Positions 33,060 through 45,700 of a DNA stretch of 64,000 bases are shown here, piece by piece. The stretch lies in NCBI RefSeq assembly GCF_000002985.6, contig NC_003281.10, positions 4,030,001 through 4,094,000 on the forward strand, written 5' to 3'. Position 1 is the stretch's first letter. Every line of letters begins with the position of its first letter. Both the position numbers and the translations under genes were made by a program. Under the pieces are notes generated by a model. That model saw nothing but the letters and a program-made list of their open reading frames with translations. It was not told the DNA's origin and did no database searches. The DNA is from Caenorhabditis elegans (taxonomy: Eukaryota; Nematoda; Chromadorea; Rhabditida; Rhabditidae).

Positions 33060-36000
33060 TTTTTATTTTTCTTACTTGATGTCATCGGAGAGAAGCTTTA
33101 TTAGAGAAAGTTGAAGCAATTTGAAATGGAAAAAAATCAATTTGAAAGTTTTTGATTTCATTTTTTGAGTGGATTTTTGCGGACTTTTGGTGTTTTCGGC
33201 GGTGTAAATGTAAATTTTCGAAGCTTTGTGTGTGATATTTTTTCACAAAGAAAATTTCGGATAAACTTTGAAAAACTTTAATTTTTAATTTTTAAAATGC
33301 TTATATATATGCATCCGCAAAGCTCTACGGAGCCCAAGCCACAACAGCACAGACCATTTATATGAAAAATTACTAGATTCTCCTAACTTTGAAAATTAAT
33401 ATCTAGCTTCAAATTAACTTTTTGAAAAATCCCTGTAGCCATTTTGTTGCAAATTTTGTGGTCTTTCAGAATTTAAAAACCAAATTCCAAAAGAATCTAC
33501 AACCGCCAAGTCCAAGCAGAAAAAGTGCACTTTCAGTCATACATTTTTTTTTGAATTTTTTGTTAGAAAATCCACACCGTGTGGAGCTAAATTTTTGGTA
33601 AAACTCTATTTAGAAGGTTATTTTTAAGAAGGAATCTAATTCACAAAAATTCAGATAATTTGCTTTTTAATAATTTAAAATCAGAAGAACGTGTCTTCCA
33701 ACTTTATCTTCATCTTCTACAAGTATTTGTATGTGTGTCCATCACCAAGTTGTCTTCTCTTCCTTTTCTTCTTCTCCTTCTTCATCCAAACAATGATTCC
33801 CAGGGGGGCTTACTTACTTGCCGCCTTTTTCCTCCTTCCGCCACCCGCCTGCACTTTGTGTCCAACATGGCTCCCCAGATAGAATCATAGAGCATTCGGA
33901 AGCCGGAGCCGCAGCGTGTGTCGAAAAAAGGCTCTGCGCCGCCCGTGTCTCTCTGTCTATGTCGTGCATCCCTTTGCTGACTAAGAGAGAAAGACTCCTC
34001 GTATTGATTGGTCCCTTCTTCTTCTGCTTCTTCTTCTTCGCCGCCTTCTTCTACTAACCCCAGACAGCCCTTCTTCATCTTCTCCTTCTCTCTGTTTTTC
34101 CTTGTCCTAACCGGGCCCCATTCAATGTATACCAATTGGGTAATTCTCCTGAAAACCTGTGGTATCCTTCCCAATCACCTCTTGAATTCCAACAAGATTT
34201 TTACAAGAATCTCATACACCCCAACTCTGGTATCCGCATCCCCATAATCTAAGATTTTAATACTATCATCTTGAGACCATGAGCTCTCTGTTGTTATTAA
34301 AGGCGGAGTTTCACCGTAGATGAAATTTTCAAAAACCACTCTTATAATACTAGAATATCCTAATATCATTGTGAAACGTCGGAAAATGTTTCCCTATTTC
34401 TTAAAATTTCATTTGAAAAGATGTGATCACTCAGTTTTTGCCACACTTCATTTTGGAAGTTGACCAAACAAAGTTTTTTTGCGAATGTTCGAAATATATT
34501 TTAAAGTTTTGTATTTCAGCATTGTGCGTATTCAAACATGCAAAATTGCTCCAAATTGAAAAAAAAAGTTTAATTTTGCTTACATTTGGCCATTTGCCGA
34601 ATGCTTGTCTGAAAACCGTTTGGAATATTTTATAAAGAACACTCGTCCTTTACGAAAACAGTTATTAAAAATTCCCAGGAAATAGCCAGTATATGGGCGG
34701 GGCTTATTTACATATTGTTATGTTGTTTTAAAATAGGTTTACAATGTTCTGCAGTTTTGTGTAATTTCATAGAGACGTTGAATACTTTCACAGCTATTTT
34801 TCAAAACTTAAACTTCTTAAACTTAAACTTGAAAGTACGCACAGCATTACCAATCAATTATTTTGTAAATCTTTTTAAATCTGGTCTCACCCAGAAAAGG
34901 TTTATGGTAACCTTTTTTATATCTGTATTTTTTTAAACTAATCAATTGAAATACTAAAATCCTTAACCTAAATCAGAAATAATAAAGAAATCCCAATAAA
35001 GAGGGCAATACTAAAAATAGCTTTCATAATTTTTATCTTGTGGCGAAACCCATAAAAACTATTCTGTTAGAAATTTTTCGTGAATTCTAAATTTTTCTCT
35101 ACATATATAAAGTGTCGCATAATTTATTTTATCATTTATTGCAATTAATTTTTTATCTTTTGAACTGATTTTTTTGCACTTTCGTAGCAGCTGGCAGAAC
35201 TACATTAAAGAACAAAAAGCTAATTCTAGTGAATTATGTGATTAGTCAATTCAAATAATGTGTGTTCTAGTCATCTGGTTGTGGTTTTTTCCTCGATATG
35301 ATTTTATTTTTTAGGAGTTTTGATTTTATTTTTAAAACTGGTTTGTCTAATCAAATGTACTATTGATTCTGAATATTATTTTTTCGATAAAAAATCGTGT
35401 TTTCCGTTGCTATCTATTTATCTCCCTACTTATGAAAAGCGTACAATTTTTTTAATTCTGAGTGTAGTTTTTTTTTTCATGTCAACTTTTCAATCGTTAT
35501 GTTTTTTAGTTTAAAACAATTACTTTTTTGAAATGACCATATGGGACGTTAGAAATGACCATATGGGACGTAAGTCTAGGTTTTTTTTTGAAAATTTCAA
35601 ACTGTTTGCTTTCCATTTTTTGCTGCTCGCCTAGAAAATTATTCAAATAGTTTTAAAAATTTGAATGTTTTGAAGCGAAACATAAACTGTTTTAAAAATA
35701 TAATCACCGAAACTCTACAGTTTCTTAAGATTCTTAAGAACATTTAATTCGAAATTTTAAAAAAATTCCAATTTTCATGAATGTGTTTCCGTTTCATAAA
35801 ACAACTAATCAAAATTGAAAGAAAAATTCAGAACCGGTAAAAAAATTGATTTAATAAAAAACTCCTTTTTACAAAAAGTTACCCTGAATTACTCTATTTT
35901 TGCAAAAATAGAAGTAGAACTAAAGGAGAGATTTTTCCGCATATTGTCTGAATTAATTCGCATCCTCAATTTCAAAATGGAACTTATATTAAAATACGTT

Positions 36001-36716
36001 ATAAATCGCTATCAAAATTAAAGCATGAAAAACTTCAGAAAGAAGCAAAAATTTTAAATTAATTTGCCAAATTTTCAATTTACCGTAGCCAATCGGAAAA
36101 TGTCACAGAAACTTTTTTTAAAACTATTTATATCACCGGCCGGAAGATTTTGTACTGTGGTGGTGTATTAAAAGTAGGTCGTCTAGGTACTTACTAAACG
36201 TCAAGTTTGAATGTCGTGCCTGCCTGCCTACCTGCCTACATCTAGTTTTTTTGTGTTTTTGCAAAAAACTTTTTTTAAAAATTTTAGTTATGTTTGTAGT
36301 TTTGTTAAAAATGTCCTGTAGTACTTTTGCAGTAGGTAAATGTGAAGGTACAAGGCATAGGTAGGCTGCCCCGAAGCCAGACTGGCGCTCCAAACCTGAA
36401 AGTTCCAAACCCTCGTAATACCTTCTTCCTAAAACGTTCTCTATTTTTGAAATCCAGTCTCACTTCTCTCACCGCTTCTTCTTCTTCTCTTATTCAATTA
36501 TGTGGCTCCTTCGATTTTTCCTTCAATTTCTTGTACGGAAACACTTGAATTCCGTCGTTTTTGATACATTTCTTTCGTCTGACCACTACAAAATATGTGT
36601 ACGAACGTGTGCTCAAGTACTGCTTTTCTTGCAGATCCTCCGCCAAATGCCACGTCGTTGATGTGTGAGAAACGAGTAGAAAAAGACAACATCATAGAGG
36701 ACGAAGAAGACAACGA
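33060..36716. other. intergenic region upstream of unc-79
   Basis: No gene seen. It contains a CTT-rich pyrimidine stretch (about 33700-34140) that generates several spurious open frames, a duplicated 20-base word at 35530-35571, and a GCCTGCC dispersed-repeat patch at 36205-36240. The last 300 bases may be 5' untranslated sequence of unc-79. Confidence 0.55.
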
Positions 36717-39700
36717 ATGGCGACAACACGGGCGGCCACTTGTAAGTTTTTGACACGTCTGGAAATTTTGAAAAGAATAAAGTAGCTCTATATTATGAAT
36801 GGAAAAAGTCAGATAGGGTGTTAGATAGATGTTTAAAAAACCTTCAAATCATGCATACCTATGCCTACCTTGTCTCCTGCGTTGTAGGTAGGCAGGCAGG
36901 CATTTTTTATTCTTTCCAATAACTGGTAGGGTTTTGTAATGGAAAACACGGTGAGGTGCTGTAAGATTACGCGGGATGAGTAACTTTTGCATTACTACTT
37001 AACATTTATTATCAATTTGCTGCAAAAGTCGAAAAATGCACAATTGACCGGGGCTTTTGATCCACGGAAACGAAAATTTCACCTTGACTATAAAAAAAAG
37101 TACATAAATCGCTACATCATTAATTTGAAACAGGCCATATTTAACAAAAGAATCAGAGTGGAATTTGTGTCCCGGCTGATCCAAAAATCTGAATTGTCGA
37201 TTTTTTGAACCACATTTTCTTCAATTCGACCATTTTATTATGGGGAAAAGGTTTTGTGTGGCTAAAAATTTTAATTTCCAAGATTTTGAAAAACAATTCA
37301 TTTGAAAAATATATCACATTCTGGAACCTGTACATTGTTCAAATAAAAACATTTAAAAAATATATAGAATGTAAAAATAGAAGAAACTTTTCTTTTGCCT
37401 ATTTTCAAGTAAGGCATGAACTGAGGAATTGCTGTTTTTTTAATGAAAATAGAAAATTGCATTAAATTTCCTCTATTAAACTTGTATTTTACTACTCCAC
37501 TTTGTGTAAATTTTATCACAGGAAATTTGAAAGATATCAAAAAGGAATCAACTGTAAAACTGTAGAATAAAAAATAAGAAACTATTCAGTAGTTGAAAAT
37601 AATGTGATAGAGCAAAAGTTAATCAAGATATGAACTGCCAAAGTTGTTCAATGAGGTGCAATACAAAAAAAACTGCGGTAGTTTCACTTTGTCATTTTGA
37701 CCGTATATAACTATGGGAGAGGTTTTGACAATTTCCTTATAGATCCACACTCTAACTCTACAAGAAGAGCCTGAAAGTTTAATGTATTTTCTATCCTATG
37801 ATCTGTCAACATGCCTAGATTTTTTGTACTAATTGCAATCTTTTCTTTTTAGTAATCATTGGTCAATTTATGTCAGCTAATCTCAAAATTTGCAAACTAA
37901 CAAAAATAGTTGCTTTTTAAAAATATATGTTGCCACTTGAAAACTTTCGGCAATTTTAGAATGAACTTATGAATTTGAACTGCTTTTGAAAATGTCTTAA
38001 ACTTTTCTGAACAAAAAAGATTGAACCAAAGAAAAGCTATTTCGAAACAGAAATGAGAAGAAATAAGGATATAAATGGGTGAAAAAATTGAAATGGAATA
38101 AATTGAAAAATGAAACTCGATGAGGATGTGCCCGTCGTGCAACAGGAGAGGAGCCAGTTTCAATAGAACTAAATGGAAAAGAAGAGGCGGGGAGAGGGGA
38201 GTTAATGAGAAAAAGGCGAAAAGCAGCCTAATGAAAACCAAAACCCAAAAGGCCATCCACCAGCAAAAACGGGCGGACGAAAAGAAGAAAAGAAGCACAA
38301 ACTGGAGGGCATTTCCGTCCCCACCAGCAGTCCTCCTTCACACACTTGGGCGGGGCTTCGAGACTCTCCGACAAGAAGAAGCAGAAGCTCTTCAACCCCT
38401 CTTCTCCCTTCCATCACCACTTCTATTCTAACATTGTATTTTCTCTGTTTAGGCTTAGACTAGTCTGTTCTTGATAAATGGCTTTCTTATTAAAATATTA
38501 TACATGTATGTTTTTTAGTCCAAAAACCTAAATTTTGAGGTGTGTAGAACAACCAAAATCCAGAAACCAAAACTTTCATTTGGTAACGGTATTTGTTGGG
38601 GGCTTCAATAAACTTCAGTTGGTGTAAAATTGAAAATATAAAAAATTTTCCAACTTAAAATTAGAAGTATCTGTTGATTTTTAAAATTCTAAAGTGGTTA
38701 ATTCCAAAAAATTATTTAATACTTAATTTATTAATTAGCAATTTCAAATCAGCCTAAGGACGTCCAAAATAAAAAATTCATAGTCTTGTAAATTGTGATG
38801 GTATTGAAAAAGGGGGTGTACTGTGATTTTACACCTCTAAAAAAGATTACTGAACATTTAACATCTGCAAAAGCCACGATTTCTTTCGTTAAAAAATATA
38901 AATATTGATTAAAACCAGTTTTCTTTAATTATAGTGCACCTTTGAAAATGTGCATTTTACTTTTAATAAACCAAAAATCTGAAAATATTGAAAGTTCACA
39001 AATAATATGGAAAAAAAGAGATACAATTTTTTTAAAATTAAGCCTAAGCCTATGCCTATGCCTATGCCTCTGCCTAAGCCAAAGCCTAAGAATAGGCTTA
39101 AATCTGAGCCTAAGTCAAAGCCTAAGCCTAAGCCTAAGCCTACGCCTAGGACTAAGTCTGAGCTCAAGCCTAAGCCTAAGCCTAAGGTTGGCCTCACAAT
39201 CAGTTCAAACATGAAAACACTACTATCAATTTTTCACAAACTAACTAACCTCCAAATAATTTCAGTCTCTGCGAAGATCCGCACGTTGTCCGAATTCCAA
39301 ATCCGACTATCCACAAATCAGCAGCCACCGTCGAATGCGGAAATCATCACAACGCTTAGATATTTTCAACAAACACTTATCGGGTGAGCTCTTCTTCAAA
39401 AATCCCATGTTGAAATAAAAATCCGAACACAAGTTTTATGAGAACCATATGTTGGAAGTCTTGCTGGATCTTGTGGAATGTGGAGAGGAAATGTGAATAA
39501 GTACCAAATGAATGTAAAGTACTTTGTACTGCAAATGGTACTTCAAACTAAAATTGGAAAGTCTTATGTTTTCTTCTAGGCGAGTGTTTTTTACTCGTAA
39601 AATTGAAATAAATGTGAAGTGACGAAGTGAAGTTTCCGTTTTCACCGGAAATGCTCGATTTTCGAAATTTCGAATAATTTTTACAAGAATCAAACATGAC

Positions 39701-42700
39701 AAGTCATTTGGAAAAGCATTCTATTTATTATTTTTCGGCTAGTATACACCCCTGAAAATGAGTTTTTTTTGTTAACTAAGCTACTCATGGTATCCAGTAC
39801 CTAATCCAGTCATTCATCTCGTTCGCCTTCGTTTTTTATCCTTTCTCATTTACTTTTTTAACCCCTCTCCATTTTCCCTTATCATATACTTCCATCAGAA
39901 CGCGAGTTGAAAATAGGAGAAAGGAATTGGCGATTAATTACTTTTCTCTGCAAAAGAAATTGTGACGAATTTCAAAAGTGAAACAGAATCAGCAATTCGC
40001 CTAACTAAATTCAAGTTAGGCTTACTATTAGGCTGAGGCTTAGGTTTATTCTTAGGCCTAGGAATTGGATCAAGCGTAGGCTTAGGCAAATGAAGGTCAA
40101 CTTGCAGACGCGTTTTGCCCTAAAATAATCTTAAACTTCGGAGTAATTTTTGACTGGCTAGAAAAAATTGAAGTATGAGCATTCCGTCATTCTAGTGAGC
40201 ATTGAGATGCAAACAGAAACCACTAGAATCAAAAAGAAGCAACAACGAAAAAAAAAATCCGAAATTTGGAAGCAAAAAGTAACAGGGAGGAAGAAAACGA
40301 AGTCGATGTTCTTCCGGTTGCCCAATTCAAAATTCAAATTGGCGGCGGCGGCGGCGGGAACCGGAAAACGCAACGACGACACAAAAAGAATGCTAACCAA
40401 GTGGAGAGCTTCTGCACGCAAGAGCTTACAGCAGTTAATTAAGTTTTCATCAATGGCTTTAGTTGAAACGAATTAAAATTCGATAGATAGACATTTAATT
40501 AAAATAATTAAATTGGTAGAAAATATTTACGGAGAGGGAAAAGGGGAAGAGAAACTAGACGGTGGAAAATTGGAAGAGGAAATTGAGAAATTGAGTTTTG
40601 TGACGTTTTTTGGAAGATTTCGAAAAAGAAAAACACGTCACTTTGAAGAATATTTGCTAAGTTCAACTTTTTGAGTTGGCGAAAGTTCAGAGCTTGTAGA
40701 ATATAGGGCGCCTGCCTGCGACCTACGCCTACCTACTGCCTTAATGTGATCCTCAGTTTTGACATCCTTCTAATCAGATACTTAGCCCAAAGAATGTCTG
40801 CAACTGTGCAGACACTATACAATTTGTTTTATGCCAAAAATCAGACGGTAGCAGGCAGGCAGGCAAAAACTCCTTTCCAGTTTTTTTTCAACTTCTCTGA
40901 ATTTTCAGGTTTCTCAAAGACTTTCCATCAACACAAACAAACTACTGTGAACGGTTTTCATCAGACGCGGCACGATGGAATCTATATCCAAATCTCAATT
41001 ATTCGGCTCTTTACTATGCAATAGTCAACCTTTTAGACGTTTTCCCACTTATCACAAGTCAACCACAAGGTTTGTTATTTTTTGTGGCCGACATCTTACG
41101 GGTTTTAATTAAAATTAATTTCAGCAATAGGAGAAGCAATTCTAGACACAATAAAAGCGTTGATGATATTTTTGGAACGGGAATCATTAGAACAACTGCC
41201 TTTACTTTTAGCCAGTCAGTTGGGTATTTTTCCAAGGGAATTGGATAAGCAGGTACAGTAACCCGACTCTGGAAGAATTGAAAAATGTGAAAAGTTCAGA
41301 TTGTGCATCTCCTTGCTGATTGTGTCTTTCCATTTGCAATAAATGACGAGACATATGTGAAATACAGTGTTCCCGGTGTATTAATGCTGGTTTTACAACA
41401 AACACATGATCCCAGTGAGTTTTTTTCCCCGTTTCAGATAAAAAACTTAATTTCAGGTTTACACACATGGATCGTCGAATCTGCAATGAATTGTTCACAA
41501 GGAGTATATCAAGATCTTCTTCAAGTGATTGCAAAAGGAACGTGTGAAAGCAGGGTTGCAGCTGCCAACTTGCTTTTTCATTACTGGCCTTTTCCGAATC
41601 CACAGATTTTGCATAGGAAAACTATTCAGGTATGTAGAGTATTTTTAGTCTTATGCCTAGACCAATTAGCGCTGGCCTAACCCCACTTTTGAACCAATTA
41701 ACGACGGCCCACTGCAACTAATTTGATTCGTCGGGAAGACTGTGCTCGGAGGAAGTTCAATAAATTATAGATCAAATTCAAAATAATTTGGTAGAAAATT
41801 TTGCAACCAAATTATCAATGCAAAATTGATAGGAAAAACTGTCAATTGTTCTTGTATTCCAAATGCAAAAGAAAGTTTAAAAAAATATTATTTCAGTACC
41901 GAGTACATGCTTGGCGAACAGTTCAATGTCAATCCACAGGATGCTCTGATAAAACTGCAAGTGTGAAAAGATGTTACGACCCAGTGATATGCGCTGATGT
42001 TGCCGATACTTCTCCGCCGATATTTCTATGTCGGAAATGCGCGGAACAAGTGACCGGAGAACGAAAAGTCATAACTCAACACATCGCTCAACCAATGCCT
42101 GCTTCAAACGCCACGTGTCAACGACAAGAGTGTCAGTCTCAATCACGACTCGCAGTGACGATATGCTGTTCACATGAGTGCACGAGAGGACATAATCACG
42201 TACCGATGAGATTATGTATGGACTGTAGTACATTAGTACATGAAGAAGGGACTATTAAACATTTACAACATCAAGGAAGTGGGGTTGTATGGTCAACAGA
42301 TGATCAATGGCCAACGGTTGAAAGTATTGTAAAGTTATTAAGGGAAACTACAATGTTTGAAGGAAATGAAGGAGAAGGCAAGAAGCCGAAATGGTTGAGG
42401 CAGTTGGATGGGGGAACATCTATGGGAAAAGAGGTGAGGAATCATTGAAAACTTAATTGAAAGTGTAAAACTTTGCAAAATGTCTAAATTCTAGACTAGA
42501 GCGGTATCGGAAACTTTTTTAAAATACAAAATTTACCATTTACATATTTCAAACAATTTCAGATCGATAAAATGGCTGACGAACGTCGAATGTTAAGTAG
42601 ATTCGGAGTGTGGTTAATGGCTGGTCTATGTCCTCCAAATGAATCAGCAGATCCTCGTGCAATTGGGTATATTATGCAAAATGTATTCGAGTGGTTCTCA

Positions 42701-45700
42701 ACAACAGCTCTTCTTCCAAATGATTCAATGGGTGCATCCCTAGAACAATTAAAAACGGATTTTGTATCTGATTGGATCAATATTGGAATGCGTGTTCATA
42801 ATGCTGTATTCATATCAAGTCTATGTGGTGAATGTGAAGAGCAAGATGGGCGGCCTGTAATCGATCGAATAAAAGAAGGATTGGGACGACTTCTAGCATT
42901 GATGCCCTATGACGTCATTAGTCTAGAGACATGGTCACGTGTAATGCCACGTTGGTTGGAAGCAATTGTCAATGATTGTACAGAAGATAATCAACCGGAA
43001 CTCAAGATTCTTCTCTGTAAGATTTTTGAACCGGATTTGTGTCCACTTCCGTTTGAAACGAAAGAAGTTTATGGATTTATGACTGGAAGAATTGGTGGAG
43101 ATGATTATGATGAAATGTTTAATGCATTGCAATGGATTCATGTAAGTATTTTTGGGCCCAATTCACACACCCATTTGAAAATCGATTAACGAATTTTAAG
43201 AAATTTTGAAAATATACATTTTCGCATTTAATGTTGTAAGGGAAAATAGCTTCATGACTTACAACAGAAATATTCTTTAATTTTTCAGCAACTTTCCCGT
43301 TTGGATATCACAATACCCCTGAACATGATTCTTGAACATTTCAATCGATGCTTACAAAAACTACGAACAATCGAGATTCCACCACTTTCTGAAAATGATT
43401 TGGAAGAAGAAGAAATGTCAGTGCATGTGGTCCTAGTAGATACACTGGTGCTCCAGATGAAGCTCAATGATTCTGATCGATCAATGACACCTGCCCTCAC
43501 AGATAAACTTTTTGAATGTATGCAGCTATTAGTATCAATTCCAATACGCGCGGTGCCACATTCCTGTCATGATCCAGAGTTGGATGGGTTTGCAGATTGT
43601 CAGCGTAAGTTTTTGAATTATTTGGACTTTTAGTTATTAAATTCAAAATGATTATAGAATGTCAGCAAACAGCATTTGTGCATCAAATGGTGATGAATAT
43701 TACGCAGAAAGTGTGCCCAAAGCGGGAAGTTGCAATTATTGTGAGTGTTTCTTAAAATTAAAACTAAAATTTAATTGAAATTCTTTTGCTGAAATTCTAT
43801 TGAGACTCTAAACAACTTTGTGGGTTTTTCCAGAACATTGGTTACCATAAATTTTATAATAATTACTTCCTTGCAAAACCTCTAGTTAAACTCACTCCGA
43901 TGAGCTTCCAGACCACCGTCGACGAGGATCCAAACTATGATGAACAGACGACTGACACGCCAACTGGTCCTGGAAGTACATTATTATCACCTTTAACTGA
44001 GTCGGGAAGCAAAGGAACATCTCCGGGAACGTCTGCTCCGTCAAGGCCATTTCCAGAACATCTTCAAGCTCAAACGATGTGTGTTGCTCAGGCTTGTGAA
44101 GCTGAGGAAGAAGTTGAAGAATGCGAGTTTGTTGGAATACTTCCGTGCGAAGAAATGGAAGTAGCGATGGCTGAAGCAGTTACTCATGATAATGTGTTAG
44201 AAACTGGACAAGTTGTTACAAGTACAACAGTTCATCCGAGTATAAAAGGACAAATCATTCAAACTCCACAGACACCTGTTCAAAAGCAACCACCATCTGA
44301 TTTTTGGGTGACAAGTGTCGGAAGATTTCGATTTAGTTTCGAACAACTTCCATCTCAACTTAAAATGATTCATTCTTTACTGTCATGCTTAGATGAAGCC
44401 GTCGAGCCCGACGTTGAGTTTTTCGTAATGAGCTCTATGAAGTACCTCTGCCTTCATTGTGAAGCTTTAAGTAATGCTCGACGAGAACATCGTGGATTTT
44501 TAATATGGACTCAAGAGAATCAAATGGTTCCGAAACTCTGGGAACGACTCCGATCAGATTACATTCAAGTTGGGGAGCTAGCCACTCATCTATTACTCCA
44601 TGCAATGACCCTGCCATGCGGAGAGGAAATGTTTTGGAAAATGGTTCACAGAGATTTCACGTCACCGCAATGGAATGTGAGATTTGATGCAGTTGGAAAG
44701 GCTTATGTGATGGCTCAAATGATCAAGACAGCTCCTGTCAAAGCAAATAAAGTGGTTCAAACTTGCTTGGCAGCAGTTTTCTATCACTTTATTGCTTCGT
44801 TACACGATCCGAATCCATCCGTGGCTCAGAGAGCAATTATTGCTTTAAGAGCTATGCCTAGACATACTTTGAAGGTGAGATTCAAATTTAATTAAGAATT
44901 TTTAAGCATCAACAAATTTCAGCTAATGTGTATGTGCTTCGAATCACAATTTGATCATTGCATTGTGGACCGTCCGTTGATCATTCATGCGATCACAATG
45001 ATGTCAATTTTGCTCCCCGACCAGACTACTTTGACTTTCGACTTTTTTATTCAAAGATTTGAAACTCTGGTGTTGGAAAGTCAATTGAGCAGTCAAACGG
45101 AGGAGAACATTTTTGTGCAAGGTAATTATATTCTTTGAAATGGCAGGAAGGCACGCCTTCAGGCGTACATGCCTATCGCCTGATGTTTGCAAAATACTAA
45201 TTCAATTTAAAAGTGATAATTGTAAGGGCAACTAATTCCTAGAAACGAAGTGTTTATTTGACATCAGTTGCTTTTAGACAAGAATTTTTTTAACATCAAA
45301 AATGAACCAGTAAGACAATTTTTTGAGAAAGAAAACTTTATTTAAAGTTCCCATAGTTTCCCATGCACTTTCACGCTAAAATTCAGAAAATGGGTAGGCA
45401 GCAAGGGTGGGCAAACTTTTTCAAAGTCAAGAAATCAAGAAAAATCAAGAAATTGTCTCCGGCCAATATTTTTGAACGAAATTGGAAGAAATAGTTAAAT
45501 TTATCAGTCTTAACTTATTTGTTAACGAATATCATCAGAAGGAACTTCGAAAATGGGCAAAACGTGCAAAACTAATGATTTTCGACAAAAACTTTTTCAA
45601 TCTTTTTGAATTTCTTTCTGAAATTCTCGTTTTTCAACTGAAATTGGGTTTTATGGTGTTTTTTGAGTTAATATATTCTGAAAATGACAAAAATAGCGAA

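Noticed and set aside
33660..34247. Several overlapping frames on both strands
   Set aside because: They come from a CTT-rich low-complexity tract with Ser/Leu/Phe or Glu/Arg runs and have no splice structure.
39007..39387. 126-codon frame with Lys-Pro and Met-Pro repeats
   Set aside because: It is the translation of the telomere-like array; only its last third, after the acceptor at 39265, is a true unc-79 exon.
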